Below, in pieces: positions 1-7,046 of a stretch of 13,458 bases of DNA (the stretch's first letter is position 1; the number at the start of each line of letters is the position of its first letter). This stretch comes from an uncultured Dorea sp. GTDB taxonomy: Bacteria; Bacillota; Clostridia; Lachnospirales; Lachnospiraceae. The notes below the pieces were generated by a model that searched no databases, had not been told where the DNA came from, and saw nothing but the letters and a program-made list of their open reading frames with translations. Position numbers and translations under genes: made by a program. The stretch lies in the NCBI GenBank assembly GCA_910587575.1, contig CAJULU010000042.1:1-13458 (forward strand), read 5' to 3'.

Positions 1-1069
1 GACAGACCGCCTCACAGCTTCTGCACCCGACGCAGGCAGAAGGCTGCTGATCCTCCGGCACCGCCATCAGCGCCATAGGCGCAATAAATCCGCCTCCCGT
101 AAACTTATGCTCATTATAAAGCTTCAGCATGGAAGGAATGTCAATTCCCTGGGGACAATGGCTGGTGCAGTAATGGCACGCCGTGCAGGGAACCCCGTTC
201 ACCATGCTGTCTGCTATGCCAAGCAGCGTCTCCATCTCCTGACTGTCCAGCGGCTTCTCAGTCTCAAAAGTATGTATATTCTTCTTAAGCTGCTCCAGAT
301 TCGACATGCCGGACAGCGCCACCGTCACATTGGGGATGGACTGCAGGAACCGGAACGCCCACGCCGGAATCTCTTCCTCCGGGCGCAGCGCAGTCAGTTT
401 CTGTGTATTCTCCTCGGAAAGAGCGGCCAGGGAACCGCCCCGGAGAGGCTCCATAACCCACACCGGAATCCGGTACTCATTCAGCAGGTCTACCTTTGCC
501 TTTGCCTCCTGGAAATCCCAGTCCACATAATTCAGCTGAATCTGGCCAAACTCCATGTCCTTCCCATAGGCTTCCAGGAAACGCTTCATAACGTCATAAT
601 TTCCATGGGCAGAGAATCCCAGATGGCGGATCCTTCCATTCTCCTTCTGCTTCATCAGATACTCATAGATCCCATACCGGGGATCCAGATATTCGTTAAT
701 GTTCATCTCACACACATTGTGGAACAGATAGAAATCAAAATAAGACACCTGGCACTTCTCAAGCTGTTTCTCGAAGATCTCCTCCACCTTCGTCATATTC
801 GCCAGGTCATACCCCGGGAACTTGGTAGCCAGATAAAACTTCTCCCGTGGATACTTACTTAAGATCTTTCCCATCACAAGTTCGGAATTCCCCGCATGAT
901 ATCCCCATGCAGTGTCATAATAATTGATTCCCTGGCCCATGGCATACTCCACCATCTCTGCCGTGGCCGCCTCGTCAATGTTCTCATCCTTACCGTCAGC
1001 AAGCGGAAGGCGCATGGCGCCCAGACCGAGAGCCGACAGCTTCAGATCCTGAAACTCCTTATAAACCAT
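1..1069 (-). CDS. Aldo/keto reductase with two C-terminal [4Fe-4S] motifs (3' end cut by window edge)
   Basis: Partial gene: 356 codons are visible from the ATG at 1069 and the frame is open to base 1. It starts MVYKEFQDLKLSALGLGAMR, the usual beginning of the iron-sulfur branch of aldo/keto reductases. The AKR catalytic tetrad can be placed at Asp52 and Tyr57 (YDTAWGYH), Lys83 (LATKF) and His117 (YLFHN). After the barrel come two ferredoxin-like clusters of the form CxxCxxCxxxC, Cys295/298/301/305 and Cys346/349/352/356. Related proteins are about 370-380 residues, so only a short tail is probably missing. The likely role is NAD(P)H- or cluster-linked reduction of a carbonyl compound in the cytoplasm; the substrate cannot be read from the sequence. 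An AAAGGAGG Shine-Dalgarno lies about 8 bases before the ATG. The gene starts 15 bases after the stop of the MerR regulator, so the two are probably co-transcribed. Confidence 0.9.
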   Translation of the reverse strand, partial: MVYKEFQDLKLSALGLGAMRLPLADGKDENIDEAATAEMVEYAMGQGINYYDTAWGYHAGNSELVMGKILSKYPREKFYLATKFPGYDLANMTKVEEIFEKQLEKCQVSYFDFYLFHNVCEMNINEYLDPRYGIYEYLMKQKENGRIRHLGFSAHGNYDVMKRFLEAYGKDMEFGQIQLNYVDWDFQEAKAKVDLLNEYRIPVWVMEPLRGGSLAALSEENTQKLTALRPEEEIPAWAFRFLQSIPNVTVALSGMSNLEQLKKNIHTFETEKPLDSQEMETLLGIADSMVNGVPCTACHYCTSHCPQGIDIPSMLKLYNEHKFTGGGFIAPMALMAVPEDQQPSACVGCRSCEAVC

Positions 1070-1084
1070 AATCTTCAACCTCCT

Positions 1085-1459
1085 TTAATCCCAGACAAGC
1101 CTGCCTGTCTCCATTGCCCTGTCATAACAGGAAATCTTATACTCCAGCCGTTCCATGGTCTTCTGGATCGTCTCAAGCTGTGCGGCAAGCCGCTCCTTCT
1201 GCTTCATCAGAAGTTCCCGCCTGTCGGGAATGGTCTGGTCCCCTTCCTGGCTTAAGCGCACATATTCCGCCAGGGCCGGCAGGGGAAGCCCCGCCCCCCG
1301 CATACAGCCCGCAAGTTCCACCCAGCTGCAGTCTTCCTCCGTATAATCCCGAAGCCCGCCCTCTGTCCGGTGTACCGGCGGAATCACTCCCACCCGCTCG
1401 TAATATCTCAGCGTATCCTGCGAGATTCCATATCTTTTGCTCACTTCTGAGATGGTCAT
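1085..1459 (-). CDS. MerR-family regulator, NmlR/AdhR-like
   Basis: This 124-residue protein begins MTISEVSKRYGISQDTLRYYERVGVIPP, a standard MerR winged-helix DNA-binding head. A long C-terminal helix follows (about residues 78-118), which in this family forms the dimer coiled coil. There is no metal-binding cysteine loop at the C-terminus. Instead Cys52, in AGCMRGAGLP, sits where NmlR/AdhR-type regulators carry the cysteine known to sense aldehydes and other electrophiles; Cys44 and Cys111 are also present. I chose the start at 1459, not the in-frame ATG at 1522, because it gives the normal MerR N-terminus and has a GGAGAGG ribosome site before it. The upstream ATG would add 21 residues without homology and lies only about 14 bases after the predicted transcription start. 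It lies upstream of, and probably in one operon with, the aldo/keto reductase. The inferred role is autoregulated activation of that operon under carbonyl stress. Confidence 0.88.
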   Translation of the reverse strand: MTISEVSKRYGISQDTLRYYERVGVIPPVHRTEGGLRDYTEEDCSWVELAGCMRGAGLPLPALAEYVRLSQEGDQTIPDRRELLMKQKERLAAQLETIQKTMERLEYKISCYDRAMETGRLVWD

Positions 1460-1542
1460 GGCTACACCTCTCCTCTGCAGAGTTTTCTCTCTCAAATGCT
1501 TCTGTATCCGTTTCCCCGTCACACAGCAATTGGATATAAAAT

Positions 1543-1573
1543 ACTATATCATCTGGAGTCAGCTCCAGGTCAA
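1543..1573 (-). promoter_or_regulatory. MerR-type promoter with 19-bp spacer and operator dyad
   Basis: Reading the minus strand, a -35 box TTGACC (1568-1573) and a -10 box TATAGT (1543-1548) are separated by 19 bases instead of 17. Within the spacer is the dyad CTGGAG-CTGA-CTCCAG (1553-1568), with perfect 6-bp arms and a 4-bp centre. A lengthened spacer with a dyad between the boxes is the hallmark of promoters that MerR proteins activate by DNA distortion. The site begins 18 bases or fewer after the rseP stop and leaves a leader of roughly 75 bases before the MerR start codon. Confidence 0.85.
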
Positions 1574-1590
1574 TATCTAATTTTAATGAA

Positions 1591-2622
1591 TTAGAAGAAC
1601 ACCCGCCGGATATCATTAAACATCACAAACACCATCAGCGCCATCAGAAGCGCAATCCCGACCATATGCACATATCCTTCCTTCTCCGGCGGCACCCGTT
1701 TCCTTCGGACCGCCTCCACGAACAGGAACACCAGCCGTCCCCCGTCCAGGGCCGGCAGCGGCAGCAGGTTCATCACTCCCAGGTTGGCCGACAGCATGAT
1801 GGCAATGTTCAGAAGCTCCACCAGCACTACGAAATTCCCGTAAGACCTGCTCTCCTGATACGTGTCATCCACCACGTCCACGATTCCTACCGGCCCGGTA
1901 AGGTTATTCAGGCTCACCTTCCCGGTCACCAGCATCTTAAGACTCTCAAGGGTGGTGCCAATCCAGTAATTCACCGAATATGCGCCATACTGCAGAGACC
2001 TTAACACCCCCGCCTTCCGGTATCCCTCGGAAGTAATGCCAAGCCTTGAATATCCCGGTTCCTCGTCTTCCTTCGGAGACAGGGTTACCGTATATTCCTC
2101 TCCGTCACGGCTGTAGGTAATCTTTACGTCTTCCCCCTGGTGGAACTGATTGTAAATACTGATCTCCCGGAAAATGCGGATCTTCTTATCCCCCATCTTC
2201 TCAATCCGGTCACCTGCCATAAGGCCGGCCTCGGCCGCCGGATATCCATTCTCCACCGCACTGATTACCGGCCGGTCATATCCGATCATGGCCGTCAGAA
2301 TGACCGCAAATACATAGGCAAGGATAAAGTTAAAGACCGGTCCTGCGGCAATGACCGAAATTCTTGCCCACACAGACTTGTTGTTAAAATTATTGGGCGA
2401 ATCCGTCGCCTCCTCGTCCTCTCCCATGGCGCAGAAACCGCCGATAGGGAAGATACGGACCGCATACCTGGTTCCCCTGTACTCGCAGGAATACAGAACC
2501 GGCCCCATTCCGATGGCAAATTCATCCACGTCAATGCCGTTCTTCTTGGCCAGTAAAAAATGTCCCAGTTCATGAAAGAACACGATAAAACTAAAGATTA
2601 AGATTGCTAATATAATACCCAA
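1591..2622 (-). CDS. rseP: Site-2 intramembrane metalloprotease RseP
   Basis: This 343-residue membrane zinc protease belongs to the S2P/RseP (RasP) family. It cuts membrane-embedded substrates such as anti-sigma factors and leftover signal peptides. The catalytic HExxH lies in the first membrane helix (FHELGH, His17, Glu18, His21). The third zinc ligand is Asp293 in NLLPLPALDGGR. A PDZ domain spans about residues 115-200, and the family's GPVGI motif is at 243-247. Further membrane segments lie near 88-113, 264-287 and 318-336. The start codon is TTG: there is an in-frame TAG just upstream, and any later ATG would remove the catalytic HExxH. Its Shine-Dalgarno is formed by the last codons and stop of dxr (AGG AGG TAA), about 11 bases before the TTG, so translation is probably coupled to dxr. 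This is the last gene of the pyrH-to-rseP cluster. Confidence 0.95.
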   Translation of the reverse strand: MGIILAILIFSFIVFFHELGHFLLAKKNGIDVDEFAIGMGPVLYSCEYRGTRYAVRIFPIGGFCAMGEDEEATDSPNNFNNKSVWARISVIAAGPVFNFILAYVFAVILTAMIGYDRPVISAVENGYPAAEAGLMAGDRIEKMGDKKIRIFREISIYNQFHQGEDVKITYSRDGEEYTVTLSPKEDEEPGYSRLGITSEGYRKAGVLRSLQYGAYSVNYWIGTTLESLKMLVTGKVSLNNLTGPVGIVDVVDDTYQESRSYGNFVVLVELLNIAIMLSANLGVMNLLPLPALDGGRLVFLFVEAVRRKRVPPEKEGYVHMVGIALLMALMVFVMFNDIRRVFF

Positions 2623-2630
2623 ATTATGAG

Positions 2631-3773
2631 TTACCTCCTACTGTGAATCCTGTCATAAGTGGCTGCTTCCGTCTCCAGTATCTGGTCAAGGGAAGGATTT
2701 TCAATGTTATGGTGGGCCTGCATACAGTCCTCTATGATCTCCACGATCTCCAGATACTTGATCTCCCGGTCTAAAAACAGCCGGACAGCCAGTTCATTGG
2801 CCGCATTAAAGACCGTGGGAAGCGTACCGCCTTTCCGTCCCGCCTCATAAGCCAGCCAGAGCCCGTAGAAGGTGTCCATGTCCGGCTTCTCGAACTCCAG
2901 TTTTCTGAGATTCCAGAAATCAAGGCGCTCCCCGGGCAGATTCCTTCTCTCGGGATAATACAGTGCATACTGGATCGGCAGCTTCATATCCGGCGTGCCA
3001 AGCTGTGCCATGACTGCTCCGTCCACATATTCCACCATGGAATGGATGATACTCTGGGGCTGCACCACCACCTGCACCTGGTCCACATCCACCCCGAACA
3101 GCCACTTTGCCTCAATGACTTCCAGCCCTTTATTCACCATGGTGGAAGAATCAATGGTAATCTTCTGCCCCATGGCCCAGTTCGGGTGCTTCAAGGCATC
3201 CTCCACCCGGATCTCCAGCAGATCTTCTTCCTTCTTTCCCCGGAAAGGGCCGCCGGACGCTGTCAGCAGAATCTTGTGGAGAGCCTTCTTTTCATTTCCC
3301 TGCAGGGACTGGAAGATGGCGCTGTGCTCACTGTCCACGGGAAGGATGGACACCCGGTTCTCCTTTGCCAGAGGCATAATGAGATGCCCTGCCGTCACCA
3401 GGGTCTCTTTGTTGGCAAGGGCAATGTTCTTTCCCGCCCTGATGGCTTCGATGGTAGGACGGATTCCGATCATCCCCACAATCGCTGTCACTAGTATCTC
3501 CATATCCGCAAGAGTTGATACCTGCAGAAGTCCGTCCATCCCGGCCGCCACTTTCGTATCCGTGTCGGAAATGCGTTCTTTCAGTTCTTCCGCCTTCTCT
3601 TCGGACCAGACGGCCGCAATCCGGGGATGAAACTCACGGATCTGATCCTCCAGAAGCGAGATATTGCTGCCTGCGGCAAGACCGCACACCTCAATATCCC
3701 CGTTTTCTCTTACCACCTCAAGAGTCTGGGTTCCGATGGAACCGGTAGAACCTAATATGGCTATCTTCTTCAT
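2631..3773 (-). CDS. dxr: 1-deoxy-D-xylulose 5-phosphate reductoisomerase
   Basis: This 380-residue enzyme is the normal family length. It catalyses the committed step of the MEP isoprenoid pathway: NADPH-dependent rearrangement and reduction of DXP to 2-C-methyl-D-erythritol 4-phosphate. The N-terminal Rossmann motif is GSTGSIG (8-14). The metal-binding residues are visible as Asp147 and Glu149 in PVDSEH and Glu218 in NKGLEV; the conserved ALANKETLV stretch is at 118-126, and SIIHSMVEY at 241-249. A GAGAGGT ribosome site precedes the ATG by about 6 bases. It follows cdsA after a gap of 134 bases, the longest in this cluster, and ends 8 bases before rseP. The MEP product feeds the neighbouring uppS, which makes the C55 lipid carrier. 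Confidence 0.97.
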   Translation of the reverse strand: MKKIAILGSTGSIGTQTLEVVRENGDIEVCGLAAGSNISLLEDQIREFHPRIAAVWSEEKAEELKERISDTDTKVAAGMDGLLQVSTLADMEILVTAIVGMIGIRPTIEAIRAGKNIALANKETLVTAGHLIMPLAKENRVSILPVDSEHSAIFQSLQGNEKKALHKILLTASGGPFRGKKEEDLLEIRVEDALKHPNWAMGQKITIDSSTMVNKGLEVIEAKWLFGVDVDQVQVVVQPQSIIHSMVEYVDGAVMAQLGTPDMKLPIQYALYYPERRNLPGERLDFWNLRKLEFEKPDMDTFYGLWLAYEAGRKGGTLPTVFNAANELAVRLFLDREIKYLEIVEIIEDCMQAHHNIENPSLDQILETEAATYDRIHSRR

Positions 3774-3907
3774 TTCTTACCTCTCTTTATTATCGAATGT
3801 ATTGACTATATATATGCCGGAATCTCTGCCGTCATTATACAAATGCACTGGCCTGGTACCATACTGTACTATATCACTCATATCTGGTAAAACACTGGTA
3901 CATAACA
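3774..3907 (-). promoter_or_regulatory. cdsA-dxr gap with phased CTGGTA repeats and a possible internal promoter
   Basis: The other genes in this cluster lie within about 80 bases of each other or overlap, but here 134 bases are non-coding. On the plus strand the hexamer CTGGTA occurs at 3853-3858, 3884-3889 and 3895-3900. The last two start 11 bases apart and the first is 31 bases away, close to whole helical turns. On the minus strand a TATAAT (3834-3839) lies about 60 bases before dxr, but no good -35 box is visible at 17 bases. The layout fits a regulated internal promoter for dxr-rseP, but the promoter call is weak. Confidence 0.3.
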
Positions 3908-4714
3908 TTAGATATTTCCTGCCAGCAGTGCTGCCAGATAATAAATCACCGGCGCCGTAAAGATCACGCTGTCAAACCGGTCCAGGATCCCGCCGTGCCC
4001 GGGAATCAGTTTTCCGTAATCCTTAATCTCATGGTTGCGTTTGATGGCCGAAGCCGCCAGATCCCCCACCTGGGAAATCGCTCCGCCTGCTGCACAGATC
4101 ACGGCATACTGCAAAGGAGAAGCTCCGGCGCCTCCCCAACGGTTCATTGCCAGGGCAAACACCACGCCCAGCAGCGCAGCCCCCGCAATCCCCCCGATTC
4201 CGCCTTCCACAGACTTCTTGGGACTGAGTTTCGGCGCCATCTTATGTTTTCCGATCAGCATGCCCACACAGTAGGCACAGGTGTCACATCCCCAGGAACT
4301 TAAAAAGATCAGCCACACCACCACACGGCCGTCCGCAAGCATCCGGGTCTGGTATACATAAGAAAGCATGACCGCCACATAGAAGAAGCCGAAAAACACC
4401 GTCATCACCTGCTCTGCCCGGTATGCCGGAAATGTAAATACATACACCGCCATCAGAAGCACCAGAAACAGGATGGCAAGCATCGTCACATACTCTGTCC
4501 CCCCGCCCCACAGCAGCCCATAATACAGCACTGCCGCCAGATATCCGGTAAATCCCAGCGCCCTGCCCTGGACATCCACCACCTTATATAATTCCGTCAT
4601 TCCAATCAGACTGATGGCCGCAAGAAATGCAAACAACAGATTTCCTCCAAAACCTACCGTCAACACCAGCACAATCACCAGTACAATTCCGCTTAACAGC
4701 CTCGTCTTAAACAT
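3908..4714 (-). CDS. cdsA: Phosphatidate cytidylyltransferase (CDP-diglyceride synthase)
   Basis: This 268-residue multi-pass membrane protein makes CDP-diacylglycerol from CTP and phosphatidic acid, the precursor of the acidic phospholipids. The family signature is complete near the C-terminus: SAIKRNHEIKDYGKLIPGHG (222-241) continues directly into GILDRFD. SPKKSVEGG (164-172), WGCDTCAY (141-148) and the QVGDL motif (215-219), which carry metal- and substrate-binding residues, are also present. About seven or eight hydrophobic segments are evident, starting at residues 7-35. The ATG overlaps the end of uppS by 8 bases (ATGTTTAA), and an AAAGGAGG sequence inside the uppS tail can serve as its ribosome site, so the two genes are likely translationally coupled. 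Confidence 0.96.
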   Translation of the reverse strand: MFKTRLLSGIVLVIVLVLTVGFGGNLLFAFLAAISLIGMTELYKVVDVQGRALGFTGYLAAVLYYGLLWGGGTEYVTMLAILFLVLLMAVYVFTFPAYRAEQVMTVFFGFFYVAVMLSYVYQTRMLADGRVVVWLIFLSSWGCDTCAYCVGMLIGKHKMAPKLSPKKSVEGGIGGIAGAALLGVVFALAMNRWGGAGASPLQYAVICAAGGAISQVGDLAASAIKRNHEIKDYGKLIPGHGGILDRFDSVIFTAPVIYYLAALLAGNI

Positions 4715-5429
4715 CCTGTCCCTGCTCCTCCTTTACTTTCCCAAAACGCCTGTCTCTGGCATTAAAATGTTCAACCGCCTTTATCAGTTCTTCTTTCGTA
4801 AAGTCCGGCCAGTGAATGTCCGTAAAGTAGAATTCCGTATACGCAAGCTGCCATAAAAGGAAATTAGACAGCCGAAGTTCCCCGCTGGTCCGGATGAGAA
4901 GATCCGGATCCGGGATATCATGGGTATCCAGATACCCTTCCAGCATCTTTTCCTCAATCTCTTCCGGCATGACCTTTCCGTCCACACAGTCTCTGGCAAG
5001 CCTTCTCACCCCGCGGATAATCTCATCCCGGCTCCCGTAATTAATGGCAATCTGAAAATTCAGCCCGCCGTTATTCTTTGTTGCCTCCTCCAGCTCCGCA
5101 ATCCTGGTACGGATGTCTTCCTCCAGCCTGGACACTTCCCCGATGACCCGGATCTTCATGTCGTTCTTCGCCGCCGTCTTCAGACAGGTCTTCATATAAT
5201 TGCGCAGAAGCTTCATCAGTGCTGCCACCTCGTCTCCCGGCCGGTTCCAGTTCTCCGTGGAAAATGCGTACACGGTCAGATACTTGATTCCCATGCGGTA
5301 GGCTTCCTCACAGATCCGCTCCACATTTTTGCTCCCCTGGGCATGGCCGTAGTTGCGGGGCATTCCCTTTGACTTTGCCCACCGTCCGTTTCCGTCTAAA
5401 ATAATCGCAACATGCTGCGGTATTACCAT
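4707..5429 (-). CDS. uppS: Undecaprenyl diphosphate synthase (cis-prenyltransferase)
   Basis: This 240-residue enzyme condenses isopentenyl diphosphates onto farnesyl diphosphate to form the C55 carrier used for peptidoglycan and other wall polymers. The protein begins MVIPQHVAIILDGNGRWAKS, with the catalytic Asp12 in DGNGRW. Other family blocks are YAFSTENW, NYGSRDEI and RTSGELRLSNFLLWQLAYTE near the C-terminus, which binds diphosphate and magnesium. I placed the start at the ATG at 5429. It has an AGGGGAG ribosome site about 7 bases before it and gives the normal N-terminus. A TTG at 5459 and an ATG at 5453 are in frame, but neither has a ribosome site. The gene overlaps cdsA by 8 bases and follows frr after a gap containing a large hairpin. 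Confidence 0.95.
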   Translation of the reverse strand: MVIPQHVAIILDGNGRWAKSKGMPRNYGHAQGSKNVERICEEAYRMGIKYLTVYAFSTENWNRPGDEVAALMKLLRNYMKTCLKTAAKNDMKIRVIGEVSRLEEDIRTRIAELEEATKNNGGLNFQIAINYGSRDEIIRGVRRLARDCVDGKVMPEEIEEKMLEGYLDTHDIPDPDLLIRTSGELRLSNFLLWQLAYTEFYFTDIHWPDFTKEELIKAVEHFNARDRRFGKVKEEQGQDV

Positions 5430-5468
5430 ACAAATTCTCCCCTTTCCCTGCATATTCAAGCATGAACG

Positions 5469-5504
5469 GGGGGACAGACCCCCACAGGATTGTGGTCTGC
5501 CCCC
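5469..5504 (-). other. Stem-loop between frr and uppS
   Basis: Arms GGGGGACAGACC (5469-5480) and GGTCTGCCCCC (5494-5504) pair over 11 positions with one bulged base. The loop itself can extend the stem through ACA/TGT pairs. No T-run follows on either strand, so it is not a typical intrinsic terminator. In the cluster transcript it would lie about 40 bases before the uppS start and could act in mRNA processing, stability or attenuation. The structure is seen directly; its role is inferred. Confidence 0.6.
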
Positions 5505-5511
5505 TCTCTCA

Positions 5512-6063
5512 TTAAACCGTCATGACTTCCTTCGACTTCTTGTCTACTGCTTTATCCACTTCCTTCACAAACTTATCCGTCAGCTTCTGAAGTTCCGTCT
5601 CCATATCCTTAATCTCATCCTCTGACACTTCTGAACCTTTCAGTTTCTTCAGTGCATCATTGCCGTCCCGGCGGATGTTGCGGATGGCAACCTTGGCCGC
5701 CTCTCCCTTCTTCTTCACGTCCTTCACCAGTTCTTTTCTGCGCTCCTCCGTAAGTTCCGGAAATACCAGCCGGATCATACTGCCGTCATTGGTAGGATGA
5801 ATGCCAAGGTCAGATACCTGGATGGCCTTCTCGATTACCTTGAGCATGTTCTTCTCCCAGGGCTGTATCTGAATCAGACGAGCCTCCGGCACAGACACAT
5901 TGGCCACCTGCTGAATAGGGGTCGGCGTCCCATAATAATCTACCTTAATCCTGTTCAGCACATTGGGGTTGGCCCGTCCCGCCCGGATCGTACCCAGTTC
6001 GCCGTCAAGGTTCGCCATCGTCTTATTCATCTTATCCTCGTACACCTGTAATCTTTCATTCAT
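5512..6063 (-). CDS. frr: Ribosome recycling factor
   Basis: This 183-residue protein has the usual family length of about 185. It works with EF-G to split the post-termination ribosome. The conserved blocks are visible: TIRAGRANPNVL (25-36), the domain II strand region with YYGTPTPIQQVANVSVPEAR (43-62), QPWEK (67-71), and RNIRRDGNDALKK (128-140), which carries the conserved arginines at 131-132 of the long helical domain. The ATG at 6063 has an AAAGGAGG ribosome site about 8 bases upstream. It lies 34 bases downstream of pyrH, the common bacterial pair, and is presumably co-transcribed with it. Confidence 0.97.
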   Translation of the reverse strand: MNERLQVYEDKMNKTMANLDGELGTIRAGRANPNVLNRIKVDYYGTPTPIQQVANVSVPEARLIQIQPWEKNMLKVIEKAIQVSDLGIHPTNDGSMIRLVFPELTEERRKELVKDVKKKGEAAKVAIRNIRRDGNDALKKLKGSEVSEDEIKDMETELQKLTDKFVKEVDKAVDKKSKEVMTV

Positions 6064-6097
6064 GACTGCTTCCTCCTTTATTTCGCTTTCTTCTATA

Positions 6098-6793
6098 TTA
6101 TACTGTCACCTTAGTTCCTGTAAATGTTCCTGTCATGGTCTCCACGATACTGTTCTCTTCATTCAGCCCGAACACCAGCATCGGCATCCGGTTCTCAAGG
6201 CACATGATCGAAGCCGTCAGATCCACGGCCGCAAGCTTCCGGTCAATGACTTCCTGAATGGAGATCTCGTCATACTTCTTCGCTTCCGGGTTCACCTTGG
6301 GATCACTGTCATAGATTCCGTCAATGGCCTTCGCAAGCAGCATGGCATCCGCCTCAATCTCAATCGCACGAAGCACCGCTCCCGTATCCGTGGAAAAATA
6401 AGGATGGCCCGTTCCTCCGGCAAAGAAGACGACCTTCCCCTCTTTCAGCGCCTCTAAAGCCCTGTCCTTGGAAAACAAGGTGGTAAACGCACCACACACG
6501 AAAGGGGTAAACACTTCCGTCTTCATTCCCACATAGCGGAAAATATCCGATACATAAATGCAGTTCATCACCGTCGCCAGCATCCCGATCTGGTCCGCCT
6601 TCACCCGGTCAATGGTCTCACTGGTCCTTCCCCGCCAGAAATTACCGCCTCCGGTTACAATCGCCACTTGAATCCCTTCATCCGTAAGCTTCTTCACCTG
6701 TCTGGCAACCGCCGCACAGGTTGCCTCGTCAAATCCGGTCTTCTTATCGCCTGCGAGAGCTTCCCCACTTAATTTCAATAATACTCTCTTCAT
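6098..6793 (-). CDS. pyrH: Uridylate (UMP) kinase
   Basis: This 231-residue cytosolic kinase of the amino-acid-kinase fold phosphorylates UMP to UDP in pyrimidine synthesis. The protein starts MKRVLLKLSGEALAG, with the phosphate-binding KLSGEAL at 7-13. GGGNFWRG (48-55), GGTGHPYFSTDTGAVLRAIE (126-145) and YDSDPK (161-166) are the other family blocks. It is slightly shorter than the usual 235-245 residues but has no gap in the motifs. An AAGGAG ribosome site lies about 9 bases before the ATG. It is the first gene of the leftward cluster; no rpsB or tsf gene lies upstream in this window, because the next gene, putP, is divergent. Confidence 0.97.
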   Translation of the reverse strand: MKRVLLKLSGEALAGDKKTGFDEATCAAVARQVKKLTDEGIQVAIVTGGGNFWRGRTSETIDRVKADQIGMLATVMNCIYVSDIFRYVGMKTEVFTPFVCGAFTTLFSKDRALEALKEGKVVFFAGGTGHPYFSTDTGAVLRAIEIEADAMLLAKAIDGIYDSDPKVNPEAKKYDEISIQEVIDRKLAAVDLTASIMCLENRMPMLVFGLNEENSIVETMTGTFTGTKVTV

Positions 6794-6865
6794 CCGTCCA
6801 TACTCCTTATTCTTTATTCTTTCTCTGTCATTCTGATTCCATACATCATATCTTTTTCATCAATC

Positions 6866-6882
6866 ATGATAAATTATATCAT
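6866..6882 (-). promoter_or_regulatory. Probable promoter of the pyrH cluster, with overlapping dyad
   Basis: On the minus strand, TGATATAAT (6873-6881) is an extended -10 element (TGnTATAAT) about 80 bases before the pyrH ATG. The -35 match at 17 bases (TTCCAT) is poor, which is tolerated with an extended -10. The same stretch is a dyad, ATGATA-AATTA-TATCAT (6866-6882), so a repressor or the polymerase could read it. The dyad may simply follow from the AT-rich -10 sequence. Confidence 0.5.
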
Positions 6883-7017
6883 AGGAATAAAAAAAATGGA
6901 ATACACTACTGCCAACATTCTACATCATTCTTCCCCTATCCCCAGGCTCACATAAAATTCTTTGTCAAGTCCCAAAAATCAGCAAAATGTTAAAATTCTT
7001 AAATTGTCCATCTGCAA

Positions 7018-7046
7018 TTGACAGCAAATTAACTAAGTGCTATAAT
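7018..7046 (+). promoter_or_regulatory. Consensus sigma-A promoter of putP
   Basis: TTGACA (7018-7023), a 17-base spacer and TATAAT (7041-7046) match the housekeeping consensus at all 12 positions. Transcription should begin near 7053, giving a leader of about 155 bases before the putP ATG. The stretch 6883-7017 between this and the pyrH promoter is AT-rich and shows nothing else that I recognise. Confidence 0.9.

Noticed and set aside
107..862. Long open frame on the plus strand opposite the aldo/keto reductase
   Set aside because: It has no recognisable motif or ribosome site and is the antisense shadow of a gene with intact catalytic and iron-sulfur motifs.
1460..1522. Longer MerR protein from the ATG at 1522
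   Set aside because: It would add 21 non-homologous residues, lacks a ribosome site and lies almost at the predicted transcription start.
6963..6968. TTGACA on the minus strand as the pyrH -35 box
   Set aside because: No -10-like sequence lies 16-19 bases downstream; the extended -10 at 6873-6881 is a better candidate.
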